Shown here: piece by piece, positions 22,409-29,461 of the stretch
Position numbering within the stretch: position 1 is the first letter of the stretch
How the letters are laid out: each line of letters begins with the position of its first letter
Source of the DNA: Acidimicrobiia bacterium
GTDB taxonomy: Bacteria > Actinomycetota > Acidimicrobiia > IMCC26256 > PALSA-610
Direction: 5' to 3'
NCBI GenBank assembly: GCA_017882905.1
Contig: JADGOO010000002.1
Coordinates: forward strand, 1-53,358
Length of the DNA: 53,358 nucleotides
The notes under the pieces: model-generated
Told to the model about the DNA's origin: nothing
What the model saw: only the letters and a program-made list of their open reading frames with translations
Databases searched by the model: none
Program-made: the position numbers and the translations under genes

Positions 22409-23284
22409 ATGCGCTGGACCGTGCCCTTCCCGATGTTCCCCGCCGACCAGATCGTGCCCATGGCCCGCGCGGCCGAGGCCAACGGCTTCGACACGATCGC
22501 GGTGCCCGACTCCGTCTTCTACCCGAAGGCGGTGACGGCCGATTATCCGTACTCGGCCGACGGCAGCCGGTTCTGGGCGCCCGAGACACCGTTCGTCGAC
22601 CCGTTCATCGCGATGGCCGCGATGGTCGCGGTCACTGAGCGGATCCGGTTCACGACCAACGTGGTGAAGCTCGCGATCCGCGACCCGCTGCTCGTCGCCA
22701 AGCAGCTCGCGTCACTCGCCGTGCTGTCGAACGATCGCGTGAGCCTCGGCGTGGGCCTGTCGTGGATCCCCGAGGAGTTCCGCTACACGCACACCGACAT
22801 GCGCACCCGCGGCAAGCGCGCCGACGAGATGATCGAGATCCTCAAGCTCGTGTGCGCGGGCAACGGGCCCGAGTGGGTCGAGTACCACGGCACCTACTAC
22901 GACTTCGACGAGCTGATGATCTCCCCCGCGCCCACGAAGCCTGTCAAGATCCATGTGGGTGGGCTCTCCGAGCCGGCGTTCCGGCGCGCCGCGCGCCTCG
23001 CCGACGGCTGGATCTCCGTGCAGAACAGCGAAGCGGAGATCCGGCACGCGATCGAACGACTCACGGCGCTGCGCGCCGAGCTCGACCGCGCCGACGAACC
23101 CTTCGAGGTCAACTCGCTGTGCATCGATGTCTGGGATGTCGACGGCTACCGGCGTCTGGCCGACGCGGGCGTCACCGAGCTCCAAGCGGTGCCGTGGTAC
23201 TTCTATGGCGGCGACCCCGAAGCGCTCACGACCCGTGTCGACTCACTGGCCCGCTTCGCGGACGAGGTCATCGCGAAGCTGTGA
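22409..23284 (+). CDS. LLM class (F420-dependent type) oxidoreductase
   Basis: This 291-aa protein is shorter than its divergent neighbour and of the F420-dependent LLM type: ARAAEANGFDTIAVPDSVFY, ERIRFTTNVVKLAIRDPLLVAKQLASLAVLSNDRVSLGVGLSWIPEEF, KRADEMIEILKLVCAG, KPVKIHVGGLSEPAFRRAARLADGWI. It probably uses F420H2 or reduced FMN on a lipid or steroid-like intermediate; the substrate is unknown. It is leaderless by the TAATCT-N6-ATG layout and controlled through the KstR-like site. Its 3' end overlaps the convergent membrane-protein gene by 17 bp. Confidence 0.9.
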   Translation: MRWTVPFPMFPADQIVPMARAAEANGFDTIAVPDSVFYPKAVTADYPYSADGSRFWAPETPFVDPFIAMAAMVAVTERIRFTTNVVKLAIRDPLLVAKQLASLAVLSNDRVSLGVGLSWIPEEFRYTHTDMRTRGKRADEMIEILKLVCAGNGPEWVEYHGTYYDFDELMISPAPTKPVKIHVGGLSEPAFRRAARLADGWISVQNSEAEIRHAIERLTALRAELDRADEPFEVNSLCIDVWDVDGYRRLADAGVTELQAVPWYFYGGDPEALTTRVDSLARFADEVIAKL

Positions 23285-23912
23285 CCTGAGCCCGTCGGTC
23301 GAAGCCCCGCTCCTTCTGCCACGCGTCGACGCGACTGCGCAACGCGAGACCGAACGCGAGACCGGCCACCACGGCGAGCACCAGCGCGCCGCGCCGCACG
23401 TTCGCACGACTCCCGGCGCGCGGCTGGTAGTCGCGCTTGGCGACGCGTGCCGTCTCGATGATGTGCCCGAGCACGTGCCCCGTCATCGCCGCGAACCACA
23501 GGTAGAACGACACCTGGTGCAGGGTGAGCCAGGGCTCACGGTGCGAGCGGCCGCCGAAGATCAGGACCAGGCCGGTACCGAGCAACGAGACGGTGAGGAC
23601 TGTGACGACCGGCCCGAGGAGCCGCAGCACGATGTGCGGCGGTCCCTTGCGCACGTAGGCCTCGTCGCCGACGTAGTACCGGGCGAACCGGTACATCGTG
23701 GCGCCCACCTTCAGGGCCACGACCGGCACGAGCAGCGCCCCCACGAACACGTGGATGCTCAGCAGTCCTCGTACGGACGGGACCGTCACACCCTCGACCG
23801 CGAGGAGCACGAAGATCACCGCGCCGGTCGCGGCGGTGAGGCGGTGGTTGCCCTCCACGCCGGGGTCGCCAGACGTCTCCTCGCCGGCGCGCAACACCTC
23901 TGCAAGCACCAT
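23268..23912 (-). CDS. cytochrome b561-like integral membrane protein
   Basis: This 214-aa protein has about five membrane segments: HRLTAATGAVIFVLLAVEGV, LLSIHVFVGALLVPVVALKVG, IVLRLLGPVVTVLTVSLLGTGLVLIF, TLHQVSFYLWFAAMTGHVLGHI and ALVLAVVAGLAFGLAL. Conserved-looking histidines (LLSIHVFVG, LTLHQVSF, MTGHVLGHI) sit in pairs in the membrane, as in b-type cytochromes that shuttle electrons from quinol. Heme binding is inferred from this pattern only. The TACGCT box 8 nt before ATG 23912 suggests a leaderless transcript. Confidence 0.68.
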   Translation of the reverse strand: MVLAEVLRAGEETSGDPGVEGNHRLTAATGAVIFVLLAVEGVTVPSVRGLLSIHVFVGALLVPVVALKVGATMYRFARYYVGDEAYVRKGPPHIVLRLLGPVVTVLTVSLLGTGLVLIFGGRSHREPWLTLHQVSFYLWFAAMTGHVLGHIIETARVAKRDYQPRAGSRANVRRGALVLAVVAGLAFGLALRSRVDAWQKERGFDRRAQVTASR

Positions 23913-24094
23913 CGGCCGGAAGCGTACGGATTGCCGGCAAGACGCGGGTAAGAGGCCGAGCGGGTTCCTGAATGTGCTCTGACCTGGGCATGTCGTCGGT
24001 CGAGCCGGGCGGCGGGCGCGTTCGGCTTCGGGGTCGCCGACGCATTTGTGCGCTCAGAAGGGTGGGCAGCGGTCGAGTGGGGCAGAACCCTGGC

Positions 24095-25048
24095 ATGTTC
24101 GATGTGATGGACGAGGCCCGCGACCGCGTCGCGCCCGACGAGGACCTCGTCCGCATGTACCTCGACGAGATCGGGCGCCATCAGCTGTTGACCAAGGACG
24201 ACGAGGTTCGCCTGGCCCAGACGCTCGACGCGGCCAAGCTCGCCGCCGCCGAACTGCGCCAGGCCACGGGCCGCATGGGCGTCCGGCGCCGGCGGGAGCT
24301 CGAAGCGGCGGTCGCGGCAGGCGAGGTGGCGCGCCGCGAGTTCATCAACGCCAACCTTCGCCTCGTCGTGTCGCTGGCCAAGCGCTACCGGGCCTACGGC
24401 GTGCCGCTGCTCGACCTCGTGCAGGACGGCAACCTCGGGCTGATCCGAGCCGTCGAGAAGTTCGATTGGCGCAAGGGCTTCAAGTTCTCCACCTACGCCA
24501 CCTGGTGGATCCGCCAAGCACTGCAGCGCGGCGTGTTGAACTCGGCTCGCGTCGTGCGGCTTCCGGTGCACGCCGCCGACGCGCTCGCGAGAGTGCAAAA
24601 AGCGCGCGCCGAGCTCGAGATCCAGCTCGGCCGCACTCCCAGCTTGGCGGAGATGGCCGCGGCGGCGAACCTGCCGATCGACCGCGTGCTCGAGGTGACG
24701 CGCTTTGCGGTCGAACCGCTGTCGCTCGACGAGCCGCTCTCCGATCAGGGCACCACCGAGCGCGGCGACCTCCTCGCTGATCCCACGGCGGTGGCGCACC
24801 TCGAGACGACGGCACGGCGGTGGGCCGAAGGCGATCTCGCTCCGCTGCTGCGGCTCCTCGAACCTCGCGAGCAGCGAGTGGTGGCGATGCGCTACGGCCT
24901 CGGCGACCGGGAGTACTCGCTCCAAGAGGTGGCCGATCAGCTCGGCTTGACGCGCGAGCGTGTGCGCCAGATCGAGACGAAGGCCATCAACAAGCTGCGC
25001 CATCCGAGTGCGCGCGCCGCGGCCCGGGCGCTCTTGCAGACCGGCTGA
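24095..25048 (+). CDS. RNA polymerase sigma-70 factor, group 2 (RpoD/HrdB-like)
   Basis: This 317-aa protein has region 1.2 (DEDLVRMYLDEIGRHQLLTKDDEVRLA), region 2 (NLRLVVSLAKRYRAYGVPLLDLVQDGNLGLIRAVEKFDWRKGFKFSTYATWWIRQAL), region 3 (SLAEMAAAANLPIDRVLEV) and region 4 (LLEPREQRVVAMRYGLGDREYSLQEVADQLGLTRERVRQIETKAINKLRHP). It lacks the long acidic region 1.1 of primary sigma factors, so it is probably a non-essential group-2 factor rather than the housekeeping one. ATG 24095 is chosen because the upstream extension (to 23972) is Arg/Gly-rich and unlike the family. Confidence 0.92.
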   Translation: MFDVMDEARDRVAPDEDLVRMYLDEIGRHQLLTKDDEVRLAQTLDAAKLAAAELRQATGRMGVRRRRELEAAVAAGEVARREFINANLRLVVSLAKRYRAYGVPLLDLVQDGNLGLIRAVEKFDWRKGFKFSTYATWWIRQALQRGVLNSARVVRLPVHAADALARVQKARAELEIQLGRTPSLAEMAAAANLPIDRVLEVTRFAVEPLSLDEPLSDQGTTERGDLLADPTAVAHLETTARRWAEGDLAPLLRLLEPREQRVVAMRYGLGDREYSLQEVADQLGLTRERVRQIETKAINKLRHPSARAAARALLQTG

Positions 25049-25084
25049 GCCGAGGCGGTCGACGCGCCGGGGCGGCGGTTCGCG

Positions 25085-25090
25085 TAGCGT
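25085..25090 (+). promoter_or_regulatory. -10 box of a leaderless promoter (upstream ORF and GH15 gene)
   Basis: TAGCGT is followed by 6 nt and a GTG at 25097, the same spacing as at other leaderless starts here. The GTG opens a 19-codon ORF, not the GH15 gene itself. Confidence 0.45.
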
Positions 25091-25096
25091 CGCCGC

Positions 25097-25156
25097 GTGC
25101 GCAGCACCCCGGCACGACGGTCCACGCCACGCCCCACGCGACCATCCGCCCGATGA
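25097..25156 (+). CDS. 19-codon upstream ORF coupled to the GH15 trehalase start
   Basis: GTG 25097 begins a 19-residue Arg/Pro/Thr-rich peptide (MRSTPARRSTPRPTRPSAR). Its TGA (25154-25156) overlaps the GH15 start in an ATGA arrangement. A -10-like TAGCGT sits 6 nt before the GTG, so the mRNA would start at this GTG. GH15 has no ribosome site of its own, so translation of the small ORF followed by re-initiation is a reasonable way to reach it. The peptide may have no function of its own. Confidence 0.45.
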   Translation: MRSTPARRSTPRPTRPSAR

Positions 25157-26949
25157 GCCGACCGATCGAGGACTACGCGCTGCTCGCCGACACGCAGAGC
25201 GCCGCGCTCGTGTCGCGCGACGGCTCCATCGATTGGATGTGTCTGCCCCGCTTCGACTCGCCCGCGATGTTCGCGGCCATGCTCGGCGGGCCCGAACACG
25301 GCTACTGGCAGATCGCTCCGGAGGGCGACGGCTGGACCAGCACCCGCCGCTATCGCGACAACACGTGGATCCTCGAGACGGAGTTCCGGCGCGGCGACGA
25401 CGCGGTTCGCATCATCGACTTCATGCCGGTGCGCGACAACCACCCGAACGTCGTTCGGGTCATCGAAGGCGTGCAGGGTCGCGTGGCGATGGCGAGCAAC
25501 CTCGCCGTGCGGTTCGACTACGGCCATCTGGTCCCGTGGGTGCAGACCACCGATACCGGCTGCCGGGTGATCGCCGGTCCCGACGGCGCGACGTTGCGCA
25601 CGCCCGTTCCGATGCACGCGACGAACGACCTGATCAGCTGCGAGTTCCACGTCGACGCAGGCCAACGGTTGCCGTTCGTGCTCGTGTGGCACCCATCGCA
25701 CGAACACCACCGAGCCGACATCGACGTGGAGAAGGCCCTCGCGCACACGGAGCGTTGGTGGCAGCAGTGGTGCGGGCACTGCACCTACGACGGGCCCGAT
25801 GCAGCGTTGGTGCGCCGTTCCCTCCTGGCGCTCAAGGCACTCACCTACGGGCCGACGGGCGGCATCATCGCGGCGGCCACGACGTCGCTCCCCGAAGACA
25901 TCGGTGGCGAGCGCAACTGGGACTACCGCTACGGGTGGCTGCGCGATGCCACCTTCACGCTGCACGCAATGCTGCTCAACGGCTTCGTTGCCGAAGCGAA
26001 CGCCTGGCGCGATTGGTTGTTGCGGGCCATCGCCGGCGATCCCAGCAGTGCACAGATCATGTATGGGCCTGCCGGCGAGCGGCGACTCACCGAATGGGAG
26101 GTCCCGTGGCTTCCGGGGTACGAGGGCTCGCGGCCCGTGCGGATCGGGAACGCGGCCAGCGAGCAGCTGCAGATCGACGTGTACGGCGAAGTGATGGACG
26201 TGCTCACGCACCGGCGCGAGCTCGACCACGGTCCGCACGGCGAAGCCGTCTGGCGTCTGCAGTGCGAGCTGCTCGACTACCTCGAAGGCAAGTGGCAGGA
26301 GCCCGACGAAGGCATCTGGGAGGTGCGCGGGCCGCGCCGCGACTTCACGCACTCGAAGGTGATGGCTTGGGTCGCGTTCGATCGTGGCGTGCGGGCCATC
26401 GAGAGCTTCCACGTCGACGGCGACGCGGCGCGATTTGCCGCGGCTCGCGACGCCGTCCACGCCGAGGTGTGCAGCCGCGCCTACGACGCCGACATCAACG
26501 CGTTCACCCAGGCGTACGGCAACGGCCGCGCCGATGCCGCGGTCCTCATGATGCCGCTCGTGGGATTCCTCCCGATCGACGACCCTCGAGTGCAGGGGAC
26601 GATTGCAATGGTCACCGAGCGCCTCGACGACCATGGCTTCCTGCAGCGCTACGAGCACGACACGTCGGCGGTCGACGGGCTGCCCGGTGGTGAGGGCGCC
26701 TTCCTGCCGTGCACGTTCTGGCTCGCAGACTGCTACGCGCTCTCGGGCGACACGGAACGTGCGCGAAAGGTCTTCGAACGCGCGAGTGGCGTCGCCAACG
26801 ACCTGGGCCTGTTGGCGGAGGAGTACGACGTGACTCGCAAGCGACTCGTGGGCAACTACCCGCAAGCGTTCTCGCACGTATCGCTCGTGAACACGGCACG
26901 GAACCTCACCGAGAGCGGACCGGCGCAGCTGCGCGCGCAGCGCTTGTAG
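25153..26949 (+). CDS. glycoside hydrolase family 15 protein (actinobacterial trehalase-type)
   Basis: This 598-aa protein has an N-terminal beta-sandwich (IEDYALLADTQSAALVSRDGSIDWMCLPRFDSPAMFAAMLGG) and a C-terminal (alpha/alpha)6 barrel with EDIGGERNWDYRYGWLRDATFTLHAML, SEQLQIDVYGEVMDVL and the catalytic-base region GGEGAFLPCTFWLADCYAL. The length and start match mycobacterial GH15 trehalases, which split trehalose to glucose; related GH15 enzymes act on maltose or glucoamylase substrates. It sits 1.6 kb before glgX and near otsA, so trehalose recycling is the likely role. It is followed after 11 nt by the DNA ligase gene. Confidence 0.88.
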   Translation: MSRPIEDYALLADTQSAALVSRDGSIDWMCLPRFDSPAMFAAMLGGPEHGYWQIAPEGDGWTSTRRYRDNTWILETEFRRGDDAVRIIDFMPVRDNHPNVVRVIEGVQGRVAMASNLAVRFDYGHLVPWVQTTDTGCRVIAGPDGATLRTPVPMHATNDLISCEFHVDAGQRLPFVLVWHPSHEHHRADIDVEKALAHTERWWQQWCGHCTYDGPDAALVRRSLLALKALTYGPTGGIIAAATTSLPEDIGGERNWDYRYGWLRDATFTLHAMLLNGFVAEANAWRDWLLRAIAGDPSSAQIMYGPAGERRLTEWEVPWLPGYEGSRPVRIGNAASEQLQIDVYGEVMDVLTHRRELDHGPHGEAVWRLQCELLDYLEGKWQEPDEGIWEVRGPRRDFTHSKVMAWVAFDRGVRAIESFHVDGDAARFAAARDAVHAEVCSRAYDADINAFTQAYGNGRADAAVLMMPLVGFLPIDDPRVQGTIAMVTERLDDHGFLQRYEHDTSAVDGLPGGEGAFLPCTFWLADCYALSGDTERARKVFERASGVANDLGLLAEEYDVTRKRLVGNYPQAFSHVSLVNTARNLTESGPAQLRAQRL

Positions 26950-26960
26950 CGTTGCCGGCA

Positions 26961-28481
26961 GTGCCTGGGCGCGAACCTCCTGTGCCGCCGGACACGTCAG
27001 GCCCGGAGTCGAGTGCGTCGGGCCGGGCCGGCCCCCTCGACGACTACCGCGCGAAGCGAGACTTCGCGGCGACACCGGAACCGTCGGGCAACGATGGCGC
27101 GCTCGCTGCCCCCAACGTGCTGCGCTTCGTCGTCCAGGAGCATCACGCCCGCGCGATGCACTGGGACCTGCGCCTCGAACACGACGGCGTGCTGCCGTCG
27201 TGGGCGGTGCCGAAGGGCATCCCGCTCGACCCTCACGTGAACCGGCTCGCGGTGCGCACCGAGGATCATCCGCTCGAGTACCTCGACTTCGCCGGCGACA
27301 TCCCCGAGGGCGAGTATGGCGGCGGCACCATGCGCGTCTGGGACCACGGCACGTACGAAGCGCTCGAGTGGACCGATCGCAAGGTCACGGTCGTGTTGCA
27401 CGGCGAACGGGTGCAGGGGCGCTACGCGTTGTTCCGCACCGGGCGCGACGGGCGCGAACGCGATTGGATGATCCACCGCATGGATCCGCCGGCCGACCCG
27501 ACCGCGCAACCGATGCCGGCGACAGTCGCGCCGATGCTCGCCACGCCCGCTACGGAGCGACCTCGGCACGGCGCGTGGGCCTACGAGCTGAAGTGGGACG
27601 GCATCCGCGCCGTGGCGTTCGTCGAGGGCGGTCGCGTCCGCTTCCAGAATCGCAACGAACGAGACATCACGCCTCGTTATCCCGAGCTGCGCGAGCTCGG
27701 CCGCGCACTCGGGAGCACGCGCGCCATCCTCGACGGCGAGATCGTCTCGTTCAATCCCGAGACGGGCCGGCCCGACTTCCATCGCCTGCAGCAGCGCATG
27801 CACGTCGATGGCGACCATCGCATCCGCAAGCTGAGCCAGGACCTGCCGGCCACCTACATGATCTTCGATCTGGTCTGGCTCGACGGGCATTCGCTCGTCG
27901 AGGTGCCCTACGAGCAGCGGCGCGCGACGCTCGCAGGCCTCGACCTGCGCGGGCCGAGCTGGCAGTGTCCCCCGCACGAGGTCGGCGACGGATCGGCGAC
28001 GTTCGACATCAGTCTGCGCTTCGGCCTCGAAGGCGTGGTCGCCAAGGCGCTCGACAGCCGCTACGAGGGTGGTCGGCGTTCGTCGGCGTGGCTGAAGATC
28101 AAGCACGGGATGCGCCAGGAGCTGGTCGTGGCCGGTTGGATGCCCGGCGAGCGGGGCCGCACCGGCTCGGTCGGATCGCTGCTCGTCGGCTACTACGACG
28201 ACGAGGGAACGCTCGTGTACTCAGGGCGCGTGGGCAGCGGCCTCACCGGCAACGACATCGAGCGCCTCGACCGCGCGCTCCCGCAGCTCGAACGCGCGAC
28301 GAGCCCGTTCGGCGCCGGATCCGTGCCGCGTGGCGCACGATTCACCGAGCCGCGGCTCGTCGCCGAGGTGCGCTTCACCGAGTGGACCCCAGCCGGCGGA
28401 CTGCGCCAGCCTGTCTTCCTCGGGCTGCGCACCGACGTCGATCCGGCCACGGTGCGTCGCGAAGCGCCCACGGCCCCCTGA
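26961..28481 (+). CDS. ligD: ATP-dependent DNA ligase with LigD 3'-phosphoesterase domain (PE-LIG)
   Basis: This 506-aa protein has a 3'-phosphoesterase domain at residues 35-170 (VLRFVVQEHHARAMHWDLRLEHDGVLPSWAVPKG ... GDIPEGEYGGGTMRVWDHGTYE) and a ligase domain at about 185-495. The ligase has the adenylation motif AYELKWDGIRAVAF (Lys in KWDG), then LDGEIVSF, YMIFDLVWLDG, EGVVAKALDSRYEGGRRSSAWLKIK and an OB-fold with GRVGSG and RFTEWTPAGGLRQPVFLGLR. LigD normally also carries a polymerase domain and works with Ku in end joining; neither is in this window. The GTG start at 26961 is 11 nt after the GH15 stop. Confidence 0.9.
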   Translation: MPGREPPVPPDTSGPESSASGRAGPLDDYRAKRDFAATPEPSGNDGALAAPNVLRFVVQEHHARAMHWDLRLEHDGVLPSWAVPKGIPLDPHVNRLAVRTEDHPLEYLDFAGDIPEGEYGGGTMRVWDHGTYEALEWTDRKVTVVLHGERVQGRYALFRTGRDGRERDWMIHRMDPPADPTAQPMPATVAPMLATPATERPRHGAWAYELKWDGIRAVAFVEGGRVRFQNRNERDITPRYPELRELGRALGSTRAILDGEIVSFNPETGRPDFHRLQQRMHVDGDHRIRKLSQDLPATYMIFDLVWLDGHSLVEVPYEQRRATLAGLDLRGPSWQCPPHEVGDGSATFDISLRFGLEGVVAKALDSRYEGGRRSSAWLKIKHGMRQELVVAGWMPGERGRTGSVGSLLVGYYDDEGTLVYSGRVGSGLTGNDIERLDRALPQLERATSPFGAGSVPRGARFTEPRLVAEVRFTEWTPAGGLRQPVFLGLRTDVDPATVRREAPTAP

Positions 28482-28488
28482 CGTTCTC

Positions 28489-28513
28489 GTTTCTGGACTG
28501 ACGGCACGGGTAC
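28489..28513 (+). promoter_or_regulatory. SigB/SigF-type promoter of uspA
   Basis: GTTT (28489-28492), a 15-nt spacer and GGGTAC (28508-28513) fit the GTTT-N15-17-GGGTAT/C pattern of SigF/SigB promoters in mycobacteria and streptomycetes. The -10 ends 9 nt before the GTG start, so the transcript is nearly leaderless. This is the best match of its kind in the window. Confidence 0.72.
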
Positions 28514-28522
28514 AACTGTGAT

Positions 28523-28999
28523 GTGACCAGCTTGTTGTTCGCGGTCGACGGATCACCGATCTCGCTCGACGCGATCCACCGTGCGCTCACGCTCGTGCCG
28601 CCGCCGGCGACGGTGACGTTGCTGCATGTGAGCGCGTCGCCCGCGGCCGAGGCCGGAGCCGGTGGCATCGAAGGGCCCGTGTACACGCCGGGCGAGCTCG
28701 AGACGTTGCGGGAGGCCGAAGCGCACGACGCCGAAGAGGTGCTCGACAAGGCTGCCGGTGCCGTTCCTTCCGGATACCAGGTCGAGCGGCGCACCGACGA
28801 GGGCGACCCCGGCACCGCCATCTGCGCGGCGGCGCTCGCCGTCGACGCAGATCTCGTCGTGGTCGGCAGCCACGGGCGCGGCGCGCTCGCACGGATGGTC
28901 CTCGGGTCGACGAGCACCTACGTGGTGCACCACTGCCGGCGTCCGGTGATGGTCGTGGGACACCACGACGACGGCGAGACCGAACCGGCGGCCGGCTGA
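28523..28999 (+). CDS. universal stress protein (UspA family)
   Basis: This single-domain Usp has 158 aa. TSLLFAVDGSPISLDAIHRALTL carries the first-strand Asp that contacts ATP, and AADLVVVGSHGRGALARMVLGSTSTYVVHHCRRPVMVV (from VDADLVVVGSHG on) carries the ATP-binding G-x2-G-x9-G-S/T signature. Such proteins bind ATP or cAMP and are induced in stationary phase, hypoxia or starvation. A perfect SigB/SigF-type promoter in front places it under the stress sigma factor encoded at 50294. Confidence 0.92.
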   Translation: MTSLLFAVDGSPISLDAIHRALTLVPPPATVTLLHVSASPAAEAGAGGIEGPVYTPGELETLREAEAHDAEEVLDKAAGAVPSGYQVERRTDEGDPGTAICAAALAVDADLVVVGSHGRGALARMVLGSTSTYVVHHCRRPVMVVGHHDDGETEPAAG

Positions 29000-29019
29000 C
29001 GGCGTTCGGCCGCTCCGGC

Positions 29020-29367
29020 TCAGCCCGCTTCGCGATGCGGATCGACCTGCTCGAACCAGTCGGCGCGCTCGAGCAGGAAGTGGAAGTCGATGAGGTCGTC
29101 ACCGCTCAGCACGGGCGCGACGAAGCTCGGGTGCTCGTCGATCTCACTGGGCCGGGCCGACACGTGCAGCACCACACCCGCTGCTGCGATCGCGCAGAGC
29201 TCCCCCGCATCGATCCATGCGGCGTCGCGCCGCGCGCAGCGCCGGCACACAAACGCGACGCTCGCTCGCGCCAGACCCACGAAGCACTCAACGTGGAGCG
29301 CGTCGAGCGGCAGCATCATGGCTCCGCAGTCGTGGCACTCGACTTCGACGAACGAAACCTGTTGCAC
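29020..29367 (-). CDS. small zinc-ribbon-like protein of unknown function
   Basis: The conserved-looking part is about 115 aa: VEVECHDCGAMMLPLDALHVECF and VAFVCRRCARRDAAWI form two CxxC pairs that could bind one zinc, followed by an acidic helical tail (SGDDLIDFHFLLERADWFEQVDPH). I do not recognise the family. The start is unclear: GTG 29367 gives the compact domain, ATG 29439 adds a basic N-terminus, and the ORF extends to 29514. A perfect GC-rich hairpin lies directly before GTG 29367. It diverges from glgX. Confidence 0.55.
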   Translation of the reverse strand: MQQVSFVEVECHDCGAMMLPLDALHVECFVGLARASVAFVCRRCARRDAAWIDAGELCAIAAAGVVLHVSARPSEIDEHPSFVAPVLSGDDLIDFHFLLERADWFEQVDPHREAG

Positions 29368-29368
29368 T

Positions 29369-29388
29369 CCCGCGCGATACCGCGCGGG
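29369..29388. repeat. perfect 8-bp GC hairpin in front of the zinc-ribbon gene
   Basis: CCCGCGCG (29369-29376) and CGCGCGGG (29381-29388) are separated by ATAC. It lies 1 nt upstream of the GTG at 29367, or inside the coding region if translation starts at 29439. It could affect initiation on the minus-strand mRNA. Confidence 0.5.
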
Positions 29389-29461
29389 TCGTAAGTTCAA
29401 CCCTGCTCGGTGCAACCGAAGCAGGCACTTCGACCTCATCTGACCCGGCGGAGAGACGATC

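Noticed and set aside
23947-23952. GGGTAA upstream of the group-2 sigma gene as another SigB/F promoter
   Set aside because: There is no GTTT-like -35 at 15-17 nt, the last base is off consensus, and it is about 140 nt from the start codon.
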